Origin: Spirosoma profusum
Lineage (GTDB): Bacteria; Bacteroidota; Bacteroidia; Cytophagales; Spirosomataceae
NCBI RefSeq assembly: GCF_014699005.1
Contig: NZ_JACWZY010000011.1
Coordinates: forward strand, 62,001-126,000
Direction of reading: 5' to 3'
DNA: 64,000 nucleotides
The notes under the pieces were generated by a model. It was not told where the DNA came from. It was given only the letters and a program-made list of their open reading frames with translations, and did no database searches. This document shows positions 47,339 through 54,788 of this stretch, piece by piece (position 1 is the first letter of the stretch; every line of letters starts with the position of its first letter). The position numbers and the translations under genes were made by a program.

Positions 47339-47561
47339 AAAGCAGGATTGAAACTAGATAGGAAATTATTTGGCCTCCCTGATCACCAGATTTTACGGAA
47401 AGAATGGCATTCTTCTGACCAGTCCTGATCTGTTATGCAACAACAAAGACTAATGAACGTCTTTATAGCATCTCCTCGCAAAGCAGGATTGAAACATGTC
47501 CATTTACGCTCTTAAGACTGGAATTTCTGAGTCATTATCCCGGAAAAAGTAGGATTGAAAA
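47339..47561 (+). CRISPR. Degenerate CRISPR array remnant (three partial repeats)
   Basis: AAAGCAGGATTGAAAC occurs at 47339-47354 and 47480-47495, and AAAGTAGGATTGAAAA at 47546-47561. Type I-B repeats usually end in ATTGAAAC, so the direction matches transcription with the cas operon. Ends 2 and 3 are 66 bases apart, a normal repeat-spacer unit; ends 1 and 2 are 141 bases apart, about two units, with no recognisable repeat between. Only the last ~16 bases are conserved; upstream of them a weak cc-rich patch is shared (for example ATCCACCC, TCTCCTCG, ATCCCGG). It looks like a decayed or minimal array. It could also be a recognition site for Cas6 with no spacers. Confidence 0.55.
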
Positions 47562-47562
47562 A

Positions 47563-47605
47563 ACTCGTTATGACCCTGTGTAAATAGCACATAGTCATAA
47601 CGAGT
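47563..47605. terminator. Inverted repeat after the last degenerate repeat
   Basis: Arms 47563-47574 and 47594-47605 (ACTCGTTATGAC and its complement) flank a 19-base loop. It occupies the place of the spacer after the third partial repeat and lies before the convergent head-GIN gene. It could be the array terminator. Confidence 0.5.
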
Positions 47606-47621
47606 GACTCAGTGTTCCTTA

Positions 47622-48335
47622 TTATTCTCTTTCAACACTGCTGGCTCCGCTTGTCCGCTGATTTACCTTTGGAGCGCCCATATACCGGACCTTACTGGCA
47701 CCACTGGCGTCAACTACCAGATTATCCGTTACGTTAACATTAGCTTTACTCGCTCCACTGGCATTAATGTTCCCGCTACTGGCCGGGTAACCGAACCCCT
47801 GTAACGACGACGCACCCGATAACTCAGCCGATATTCCTTTGCCACTTCCCGTAATACGTAGTGTTGAAGCGCCTGATAGATCGACAGTCATTTGTGTTGC
47901 CTGTACAGTGAATTGCCCTTCCGAAGCGCCCGACAACGTAACGTCCAGATTATCCAGACCCGAAAATCCAGTTACGGTCGAGCGGGTAGCACCCGAAAAT
48001 TCGACACCACGTAGCGTGGGCATTGTAATCGTAAAATTGGTCTGGTATTTCCGGTTTCGGGAATTGCGATATTGCGCGTGAAGCGTTCCACCCCGAACGT
48101 AGACGTCCAGATCATCCAGATTGCGTCGGTCACCATCGGCAGTAACGTTGAACGTAGCGCCCTGTTTCACAGTAATCCCAAAAGCACTACCCATATCAAG
48201 GCGGTCGAAGTTGGATAATGAATAGGTTTGGTCGTCGGGTTGATAGGGACCAACATCTTCGCGTTTGAGCGAACATCCCGCAAGGGTAAATAGGAAAGCA
48301 ATAAGAATGAAGCAGAAAATACGTGTGTGTATCAT
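47622..48335 (-). CDS. Head-GIN domain (DUF2807) lipoprotein
   Basis: 237 residues. The lipoprotein signal is RIFCFILIAFLFTLAGCS. The mature part is the DUF2807 beta-solenoid-type repeat domain: the typical start FDRLDMGSAFGITVKQG and then many SGAS repeats (VTLSGASEGQFTVQ, VDLSGASTLRITGSG, ISAELSGASSLQGF, INASGASKANVNV, VVDASGASKVRYMGA). The C-terminal SGASSVERE completes the repeat unit. Such proteins are exported; a role in adhesion has been suggested for the family name, but it is not proven. It is convergent to the cas operon. Confidence 0.88.
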   Translation of the reverse strand: MIHTRIFCFILIAFLFTLAGCSLKREDVGPYQPDDQTYSLSNFDRLDMGSAFGITVKQGATFNVTADGDRRNLDDLDVYVRGGTLHAQYRNSRNRKYQTNFTITMPTLRGVEFSGATRSTVTGFSGLDNLDVTLSGASEGQFTVQATQMTVDLSGASTLRITGSGKGISAELSGASSLQGFGYPASSGNINASGASKANVNVTDNLVVDASGASKVRYMGAPKVNQRTSGASSVERE

Positions 48336-48458
48336 GGTTGTATGTGTTGTTTATGGTTTGAGCGTAGCGTTCACTACGTTATTTACACCAATGACACCTA
48401 CAAATCAGTTCCCCCCTACGCCCAACAGAAAGATTTTTCTTATTTATCGTAACAAATA

Positions 48459-48520
48459 GTTTAACCAACGTATTGCTGACACCTGGGGCTTCGACAGGCT
48501 CAGCAATACGTTAGTTAAAC
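48459..48520. repeat. 21-bp inverted repeat with CTTCGACAGGCTCAGC-type loop
   Basis: Arms 48459-48479 and 48500-48520 (GTTTAACCAACGTATTGCTG and complement) match with one mismatch. The loop and second arm contain CTTCGACAGGCTCAGC, a word seen in many bacterial dispersed repeats, from memory. It lies upstream of the head-GIN gene (48336) and downstream of the gene ending at 48542. Confidence 0.7.
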
Positions 48521-48541
48521 CCCTCATTAAGACATTATACG

Positions 48542-50383
48542 TTATTTACCGTAACGTAATCCGACATGGAAGCCAAGCCAGCCCCAATAACGGTTCCCAA
48601 ATACATCGTTACGTTCAGAAAGGATTGGAATAGACGGCTTCAGAAATGGCCGCGCATAATCATCTTTGGTGAAATACCAGTTGACCGATGGCCCGAATGC
48701 CAGTGCTACGTGTGAAGTAAGTTTGGTTTCAAACAACGTACTGAAACGCAGTTGACTATTCCATTCTTCAGATGGTCGATCGAAGTAAAAATGGTGGTGA
48801 TACGTTCCTTCCAGACTCAGCAACGTTCTGGGCGACAGACCAAAAGCGGTACCGAGCCCATAACCCGCCGTCATGCGGGGACTCCCTTCCCGCTCGAAGC
48901 TATAGCCCGCCGTCAGAATATTGTAGAGTCGACGAACGCCGGTACGTAGTGATACGTTGAGGAGATTCAATTCGTCGGTGCCGGCTTCAATACGGAAAAA
49001 GCCGCCTTTCCGGACGTAACTAATCAGGCCAATTGGCACGCCCCCCAGCGAATCTGCTACGTTGATCAAGCCAATCTGACTGCCTTTCGTTACAGTTCGG
49101 GCGCGGTTCAGAATTCCGGCAATCTGCCAGCCGACTACGTCCTGATGCGCATAATTGATTAATCCCACAACCTGCACACCACGTACTGATTTCGTAGCAA
49201 TATTCAGCAATCCAGCTACTTGCGCGCCCTGTACATCCCCCCGGGCGAAATTGATCAGGCCCGCCATCTGCAATCCCTTCACCGAATCGATTACGGTATT
49301 GATCAAGCCAGCCGCCTGCACACCACGTACCGACTGGTTGGTATGATTGAATAAGCCACCAAGCTGAACGCCAGTCACTTTTCCACCTATTACGTTCGCT
49401 AATCCAGCCGCCTGAAACCCCTCAACATTGGTACGAACGATGTTCATCAACCCGCCTAGTTCAAAGGCGCGGGTACCGAAGGAGTAACCAACCAGCATAT
49501 TCACCGAAAACCGATTGCTGATACGTCCGCTCAGTCGCAAATTAGTCCCGATGGTTGGCAGGAACGACACTTGCCAGTCACGGTAGAGGGTATCTCGGTT
49601 GAGGTTGATGTCGTGAATGGCCTGCTGCGCCGACACAAACAGTTTTGTAACCCCCGCCATCCCCCGATCAACAACCGATTCCGTTTGTTTCTCCGTTGTA
49701 TCGACCGCTGGCAACGGTGTTTCAACGGGCACCATGGCTAACGATGCTTCAGCCGTTCGGGTGGTATCTTCTGTAACCCGAACAGGCAGCGGCTCCACTA
49801 CCGACAGCGGAATTGGCTGAGGTCGCATACGAATGCTCACCGAATGCGGGGTGCGGGAACGAATAATGACGGTTTCGCCCAGATAATCCTGTTTACGAAC
49901 GTCCAGACGTAGCGAAGGTCGGCTGGTCGGCAGCCGAAGTTGATAGTAGCCAAACGGGTTGCTAACGGTTGACGCCAGCGTCGTTTTCTCGAAAATACTG
50001 GCCTGAGCGATACGTTGGCCCGTTTGTTCGTCAAGAACGTAGCCGTCTACCAGAAAATTTTTGGGTGTCTCGTCGGTTACGTCAACTCGAACCAGAATGA
50101 TGTGGTTACCCCGCGATTTGACCGTTACCTGGCGTTGAAATAATCGATTGAGTACTTCCCGAACCGGCGTGTTCACCAGTCGAAGGGTTACCAACGTAGC
50201 ACCATCGATACGTACCGGATTATAGGAAAATTCAAAACGACCCGCCTGGCTAATCTGCCGCAGCGCACTTTCCATTTTCTCGTTTCGGATATCCACCGAA
50301 ATAATACGGTCGAGTGGCGGGACTGACTGAGCCATGAGGCTGGTGCTCAGCAGTAAGAAGAATAAATTGATTAAATAACGCAT
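48542..50383 (-). CDS. STN-domain, CarboxypepD_reg-like protein with 16-residue repeats and outer-membrane-like C-terminus
   Basis: 613 residues. A signal peptide (LINLFFLLLSTSLMAQ) then an STN (secretin/TonB short N-terminal) domain, as in TonB receptors of the FecA type. A CarboxypepD_reg-like domain follows (LVDGYVLDEQTGQRIAQASI). From about 320 to 432 come seven exact 16-residue repeats of the type VxGxQxAGLxN, then a partial one. The C-terminal ~150 residues are beta-rich and may form an outer-membrane barrel (GVRRLYNILTAGYSFERE; LSLEGTYHHHFYFDRP). A TonB-receptor plug domain is absent. It is 57 bases after the FecR gene, so it is the sigma/FecR operon's third member and may be a signal transducer. 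The start at 50392 (MTF) is an alternative. Confidence 0.75.
   Translation of the reverse strand: MRYLINLFFLLLSTSLMAQSVPPLDRIISVDIRNEKMESALRQISQAGRFEFSYNPVRIDGATLVTLRLVNTPVREVLNRLFQRQVTVKSRGNHIILVRVDVTDETPKNFLVDGYVLDEQTGQRIAQASIFEKTTLASTVSNPFGYYQLRLPTSRPSLRLDVRKQDYLGETVIIRSRTPHSVSIRMRPQPIPLSVVEPLPVRVTEDTTRTAEASLAMVPVETPLPAVDTTEKQTESVVDRGMAGVTKLFVSAQQAIHDINLNRDTLYRDWQVSFLPTIGTNLRLSGRISNRFSVNMLVGYSFGTRAFELGGLMNIVRTNVEGFQAAGLANVIGGKVTGVQLGGLFNHTNQSVRGVQAAGLINTVIDSVKGLQMAGLINFARGDVQGAQVAGLLNIATKSVRGVQVVGLINYAHQDVVGWQIAGILNRARTVTKGSQIGLINVADSLGGVPIGLISYVRKGGFFRIEAGTDELNLLNVSLRTGVRRLYNILTAGYSFEREGSPRMTAGYGLGTAFGLSPRTLLSLEGTYHHHFYFDRPSEEWNSQLRFSTLFETKLTSHVALAFGPSVNWYFTKDDYARPFLKPSIPILSERNDVFGNRYWGWLGFHVGLRYGK
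49091..49426 (-). repeat. Seven tandem 48-bp units coding for 16-residue repeats
   Basis: The protein of 48542-50383 here has seven consecutive 16-residue units (VEGFQAAGLANVIGGK, VTGVQLGGLFNHTNQS, VRGVQAAGLINTVIDS, VKGLQMAGLINFARGD and so on), with no gaps. Conserved positions: V1, G3, Q5, G8, (L/I)9, N11. At DNA level the units have diverged, so the expansion is old. The constant length and the Gly/Gln/Asn pattern suggest a beta-solenoid or a set of hairpins. Confidence 0.85.
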
Positions 50384-50440
50384 GAATGTCATTTCCAGAT
50401 GGTTTTTATAGAAGACATCCATCTGCTACGTTCCCCCTAT

Positions 50441-51493
50441 TTACTGGCACCCATCGCCGTCTAAAATAATCTGTTTACCCTGATAACGAACACGTAACGT
50501 GAGCGTTTCGGCCGTTACGTTCAATACGTCTTCCAGCGCCATATTGTCGAAACGGGTTTTCAGGAGGCAGTTGCCGAGGGTAGCATTTGCCAGACGAACG
50601 TCGGCGTTGTAAAACTGATTTATGGTCTGTACTACGTTCCGCAACGGCTCATTATCAAAAACTAACTGGCCCGTTTTATAGGCAAACGTATTGGGCGTTA
50701 CGGCTAACGTCCGACGTAACGTATCCGCTTTTGCGTCAAACGTAGCCTGCTGATTGGGGGTAAGCAGCACCGATTTTCGTGGGCCCGCAAAACGTACTTT
50801 GCCGGTCTCAACCGCTACGTTCACGTTGGCGTCGTAAGCACGCACATTGAACGACGTACCAAGTACCTGCACCACAGTCGATTGCGCCTGAATCCGAAAC
50901 GGGTGTTCAGCATTGGGCGTTACGTCGAAAAAGGCTTCGCCAGTGAGTGTTACGTCGCGTGTATCGCCTGTGAAGGCAGTTGGGTAACGTAGCGTAGATT
51001 GGCGATTTAGTACAATTTGAGTTCCATCGGGTAAGGTTTTACGTACCTGTTTATCGGCGGCAACCAGAACACTTATTTGTTCGGCTGCGTATCGCTGGCT
51101 CATGTGCTGAAGTCGGTAGACCATCCAGCCCAGACTCATGATCAATACGAGTACAGCAGCAATCCGAACCAACGTTTCCCGCCAGTTTATAGACTTTTCA
51201 TTCCGCGTAACTGAAAGCGGCTTGATAATAGTATCCGGTTCGGCTGACGTATCATTCCCCCTCATTTTCTGGCGCACTTTGTTCCAGGCGGCATCCGTAT
51301 CGACCGGCTTCGCGCTGACACGTGAAGCCTCCCAGATACGTTCGAATTTGGCGAAATCATCATGCGTTGGTTCCTGTAAACCAGCCTTTTGGCTGATGAG
51401 CCACTCCCGTACCCGCGCCGATTCGACTGGGTCGGTTTCGCCCGCCAGAAACTTGCCCAGCAAGGCATCGTCAATGGGTTGTTGGTCAGCCAT
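50441..51493 (-). CDS. FecR family anti-sigma factor / sigma regulator
   Basis: 350 residues. An N-terminal cytoplasmic anti-sigma segment, with a Trp-rich region around FERIWEASRVS and NWRETLVR, precedes a single membrane helix (about 108-125: IAAVLVLIMSLGWMVYRL). The FecR periplasmic domain follows (about 145-235: KTLPDGTQIVLNRQSTLRYP, VTLTGEAFFDVTP, VQVLGTSFNVRAY), and then a DUF4974 domain (LVFDNEPLRNVVQTINQFY). It holds the sigma factor inactive until a signal arrives from the outer membrane. The start codon at 51493 immediately follows the sigma stop, with no gap (TAAATG). Confidence 0.9.
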   Translation of the reverse strand: MADQQPIDDALLGKFLAGETDPVESARVREWLISQKAGLQEPTHDDFAKFERIWEASRVSAKPVDTDAAWNKVRQKMRGNDTSAEPDTIIKPLSVTRNEKSINWRETLVRIAAVLVLIMSLGWMVYRLQHMSQRYAAEQISVLVAADKQVRKTLPDGTQIVLNRQSTLRYPTAFTGDTRDVTLTGEAFFDVTPNAEHPFRIQAQSTVVQVLGTSFNVRAYDANVNVAVETGKVRFAGPRKSVLLTPNQQATFDAKADTLRRTLAVTPNTFAYKTGQLVFDNEPLRNVVQTINQFYNADVRLANATLGNCLLKTRFDNMALEDVLNVTAETLTLRVRYQGKQIILDGDGCQ

Positions 51494-51590
51494 TTAATTA
51501 ATGAAAAATGAAAAATGAAGAATAAAGAATAGGGGGAGCAACCGGTTCACATTGTCCATTATCCATTCTACATTATTCATTATAAGTATA
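51494..51590. repeat. Imperfect word-type inverted repeat encoding the sigma C-terminus
   Basis: AATGAAAAATGAAAAATGAAG in the first part faces CCATTATCCATTCTACATTA and TTCATT in the second, giving an imperfect stem. It overlaps the 3' end of the sigma gene and the FecR start. The words match those at 1843-1929 and 25488-25548. Confidence 0.55.
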
Positions 51591-52177
51591 ACCGGAAGAT
51601 AGTCACTTAATTCGGTACGTAAGATACGTAATGCTTTTCCAATCTGATTTTCAACTGTTTTAATTGAAATTCCTAAGCGTTCCGCTATTTCGTTGTACGT
51701 TAATTCCTCAAATCGGCTAAGTGTAAACGCCAGCCGACATTGTTCGGGCAATTTCTGAATGGCTCGCTGCAACTGATTCGCCAATTCATCTCCTATCAGT
51801 GCCTGAGCCGGCGAATCCGCCATGACTTCACCTCTATATTCGACGTATTCGCGGTGTTCGTTGCGAACGGCTGCGTGTTTAAGTCGATTCAGGCAGCGAT
51901 TATGCACGGCTCTGAATAAATATGATTTTAGCGATACCGTAATAATCAACCCGTTACGTTTCTCCCAAAGGGCCAGAAACATCGCCTGTACTTCTTCTTC
52001 AGCATCGTCGGCATCAGGCAGCAACTGACGGGCATAGCGACACAACGACGCATAATGTTGTCGGAATACAGCTTCAAAATCGCGTTCGCTACCTGCCCGG
52101 ATAGCGGCAATGACATCCTGCTCGATTGGGGGCACGAGTTGAGTAGTATAGATGGAAGGAGTGTGCAAAGCTATCAT
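51494..52177 (-). CDS. ECF RNA polymerase sigma factor with repeat-encoded C-terminus
   Basis: 227 residues. Sigma70 region 2 (about 20-95): FEAVFRQHYASLCRYARQLL then EVQAMFLALWEKRNGL. Region 4 (about 130-190): LPEQCRLAFTLSRFEELTYN and EIAERLGISIKTVENQIGKA with the helix-turn-helix. The usual end of such factors is near LRTELSDYLP; the following ~28 residues (MNNVEWIMDNVNRLLPL...) come from an inverted repeat. It is the first gene of the sigma-FecR-STN operon and probably autoregulates it. The stop TAA directly abuts the FecR ATG. Confidence 0.9.
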   Translation of the reverse strand: MIALHTPSIYTTQLVPPIEQDVIAAIRAGSERDFEAVFRQHYASLCRYARQLLPDADDAEEEVQAMFLALWEKRNGLIITVSLKSYLFRAVHNRCLNRLKHAAVRNEHREYVEYRGEVMADSPAQALIGDELANQLQRAIQKLPEQCRLAFTLSRFEELTYNEIAERLGISIKTVENQIGKALRILRTELSDYLPVILIMNNVEWIMDNVNRLLPLFFILHFSFFIN

Positions 52178-52256
52178 TTTCGCCGAACATCCGCTTGCTC
52201 AACTGCATGACAGTTCAGAATTGATTTACCCCTATGGGTGCTTAAATTTTATTTTT

Positions 52257-52342
52257 TAGCCGCAAAGAGCATTGAAGTTTTCGCAAAGTTTCGCGGAGCT
52301 CTCTGCGGCTCTTTGCGAAAACTTCAGCGCTCTTTGCGGTTA
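52257..52342. repeat. 32-bp inverted repeat (CTTTGCG family), copy 1
   Basis: Arms 52257-52288 and 52311-52342 match over 32 bases with about three mismatches (GCCGCAAAGAGCATTGAAG against its complement). Contains GCAAAG and CTTTGCG words many times. Same wording as the repeat at 62787-62876. It sits 5 bases downstream of the murI stop (52347) and could be its terminator. Confidence 0.8.
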
Positions 52343-52346
52343 AAAA

Positions 52347-53177
52347 TTACAATGCCAGATGCTGAGAATGAACGGGTTCAACGTAAAAAACTGTCGCCTG
52401 TCTATCAAAAGTTTCCGTTGAATCGGTGGTAAGGAACGTGCGCTGACCATGTTTGCTGCACTGGGTTTCCAACTCAGGATGACGTAACAAGTAGTCGGCC
52501 AGACTGTCGGCCACGATACGTCCCTGACTCAGAATGGTTGTATTGGCAGGAGACATCTGCCTGATTTTTTCGATCAGCAACGGGTAATGTGTACAAGCCA
52601 GCAGCAACGTATCAATGCTGGAAGATTGCGACATCAGGTGGTCGATGTGTTGCTTCACGAAATAATCAGCTCCGGGATGATCATACTCGCCATTTTCGAC
52701 CAGTGGCACCCACATCGGGCAGGCTTCCTGATAGACTTTTACATCCGGGAAAAACTTCTCTATCTCAATCAGATACGATTCCGACGTAACGGTTCCTTTC
52801 GTCGCTAAAACGCCCACTTGCCCGGTTTTAGAATAGCTCCCAATGACTTCTGCAGTAGGGCGGATAACGCCTAATACGCGTCTGTCAGGAGCAATTTTTG
52901 GTAAGTCAAGTTGCTGAATATTACGTAGCGCTTTGGCTGAAGCCGTATTACAAGCCAAAATCACCAGCCGACAACCACGGTCGAACAAGTGCTGGACGCA
53001 TTCGAGGGTGTAGTGATAAACCGTATCGAACGAGCGCGTACCGTAGGGCGTTCGGGCATTATCGCCCAAATAAACGTAATCGTATTGGGGAAGTTTCTGA
53101 ACGATTTCACGTAGCACCGTCAGGCCACCGTAACCTGAATCGAAAACACCAATGGGTTGCACAGATTCTGCATTCAT
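52347..53177 (-). CDS. murI: Glutamate racemase MurI
   Basis: 276 residues. Makes D-glutamate for peptidoglycan. Family motifs: VFDSGYGGLTVLREI at the N-terminus, YLGDNARTPYGTRS, the first catalytic Cys in ILACNTASAKALR (about residue 77), and the second in LLACTHYPLL (about residue 195). The length fits. Its start ATG overlaps the stop of the upstream amidohydrolase gene (53174), so both are one translationally coupled operon. Confidence 0.95.
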   Translation of the reverse strand: MNAESVQPIGVFDSGYGGLTVLREIVQKLPQYDYVYLGDNARTPYGTRSFDTVYHYTLECVQHLFDRGCRLVILACNTASAKALRNIQQLDLPKIAPDRRVLGVIRPTAEVIGSYSKTGQVGVLATKGTVTSESYLIEIEKFFPDVKVYQEACPMWVPLVENGEYDHPGADYFVKQHIDHLMSQSSSIDTLLLACTHYPLLIEKIRQMSPANTTILSQGRIVADSLADYLLRHPELETQCSKHGQRTFLTTDSTETFDRQATVFYVEPVHSQHLAL

Positions 53178-54598
53178 GGCGTACTGACCTTCTTTTTGAC
53201 ATCGGCCAGCATGGCGTCCAACGCCTTACGGTCATAGACAGTTCCCCGCAAAATAACCGTGTTTATGGCTTGCGTAGCGTCAATATTTTCTACTGGATTT
53301 CGGTCGAGCAGAACGATATCGGCGCTTTTACCGGCGGCAATTTCACCGTATTGAGTTGATTTCCGCAGAAATGCTGGCCCCGGAATAATGGCAGCCTGTA
53401 GTGCCTGCAATGGGGTCAACCCCGCTTTTACGAAGTAGCCAAGTTCATTATGTAAGCCCAAACCTGGGTACACGTAGGAATTCAGAAATCCGGCATCGGT
53501 TCCGGCCATAATAGTTACACCAGCTTTATGCAAAAGGGGAAGCAGAGAACTTGTTTTTTCATACAGCGCGTGCCGTTCAGCAATGGCGTCGGAGCTATCC
53601 TTCGCTACCCGGCTCACTCGCCATGCATATGTATTTTTCAAGCCCTGACCGATATATTGTAGGTATGTATCGTTCTGGTGATTATCCTGATCCAGAAACG
53701 CAATGGTACGACTGATCGTCAACGTAGGCACCACGAACGTACCGTTTTTCGCCATCCGCCGATACACCGCCAGCGCCGTAGCTTCATCAAAACTCTGCGC
53801 AATCATTGGCAAAGCGACTCGGGTGGTTAATTGCCCCGTCCGCACTTTGTCGGCCACTTCTTTATCCCGTGTTGAGCCAGCTTTGAGCACGTAACTCATG
53901 TGTTCAACCGAGCCTAACCCAGCCGACGAAACTTCATCCATCGTAAGGGCAAAGGGCACGTGGCCAGAGGTTTTCATACCTCGTTTTTTGGCTTCCTGCA
54001 AAATGTACAGATAAATGTCTGGCTTGATAGCATTATCGGTAATCTTCACAAAATCAACTTTCAGCCCCTGCAAAGAGTCAAGCATTTTGTCGACTTCGGC
54101 ATTCGTGCTGACTTCAATATCGCCTATCCAGGTTGATTTATAGCCTTCCAGTTTCGGGCCTGATGTAAAGAGCGTTGGCCCAATCAGTTCACCCTTCGCA
54201 ATCTGGTCACGCCATGTCAAAACGGATGGACTCAGATCGGCAGCGGCATCCCGAATAGCCGTAATACCGTGGGCGATATAAAGCGGCAACAGGTTTTTAT
54301 TTTCCTCAATTAACGTATCCCCTCCGCCGAAATGAACGTGCATGTCCCAAAGGCCAGGGATGATGTATTTTCCCGAAGCATCGACAACCCTTTTCGCCTG
54401 AAAATTCTTCTCCTGCGACGCATCGAATACACCGACAATGGTTTTAGCACGCGTAGCAATCAGTTTGTTTGTCAGAATTTTACCTGATCGCACGTCAATC
54501 ATATTACCCGATTTTATCAATACGTCGACCGGCTGCTTCTGGGCGTAGGCAGCATGAATCAGGAATGAAAGAAACAGGCAAACAAGAATAGGTCGCAT
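53174..54598 (-). CDS. Exported amidohydrolase-family protein
   Basis: 474 residues. The ATG at 54598 gives a signal peptide (MRPILVCLFLSFLIHAAYAQ); a longer frame from 54646 is rejected. Amidohydrolase metal motifs are all present: DMHVHFGG (HxH), KTSGHVPFA (His), VEHMSYV (His) and MAGTDAGF (Asp). A Lys for a carbamylated bridge is not obvious, so mononuclear metal is likely. Features LGLHNELGYFVKAGLTPLQA and AAGKSADIVLLDRNP fit imidazolonepropionase-type or prolidase-like periplasmic enzymes. It overlaps murI by 4 bases. Confidence 0.88.
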   Translation of the reverse strand: MRPILVCLFLSFLIHAAYAQKQPVDVLIKSGNMIDVRSGKILTNKLIATRAKTIVGVFDASQEKNFQAKRVVDASGKYIIPGLWDMHVHFGGGDTLIEENKNLLPLYIAHGITAIRDAAADLSPSVLTWRDQIAKGELIGPTLFTSGPKLEGYKSTWIGDIEVSTNAEVDKMLDSLQGLKVDFVKITDNAIKPDIYLYILQEAKKRGMKTSGHVPFALTMDEVSSAGLGSVEHMSYVLKAGSTRDKEVADKVRTGQLTTRVALPMIAQSFDEATALAVYRRMAKNGTFVVPTLTISRTIAFLDQDNHQNDTYLQYIGQGLKNTYAWRVSRVAKDSSDAIAERHALYEKTSSLLPLLHKAGVTIMAGTDAGFLNSYVYPGLGLHNELGYFVKAGLTPLQALQAAIIPGPAFLRKSTQYGEIAAGKSADIVLLDRNPVENIDATQAINTVILRGTVYDRKALDAMLADVKKKVSTP

Positions 54599-54678
54599 GA
54601 TACGTTTGCTGTGGGATAGAGTTTCAGGAAAGGCTATGTTTTCCAATTAAATTTCAGAGGCAAGCCCACAAATGAGCA

Positions 54679-54770
54679 TTTTTGTCATGCTGAGGTACGA
54701 AGCATCTTAGTGTTTCCTGACTAGTTCGCGTGGATACGTAAAGATGCTTCGTGCCTCAGCATGACAAAAA
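54679..54770. repeat. Word-type inverted repeat (GTCATxCTGA family), copy 2
   Basis: Arms 54679-54709 and 54739-54770 (TTTTTGTCATGCTGAGGTAC and complement), with one or two mismatches. Same family as 47201-47300 and 61263-61353. It lies between the alaS stop (54789) and the amidohydrolase start. Confidence 0.82.
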
Positions 54771-54788
54771 ATCAAATCTAATCAGCCA

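Noticed and set aside
49091..49426. Tandem 48-base units considered as a CRISPR or DNA satellite
   Set aside because: The repeat is at protein level; DNA units have diverged at third positions and lie inside a coding frame.
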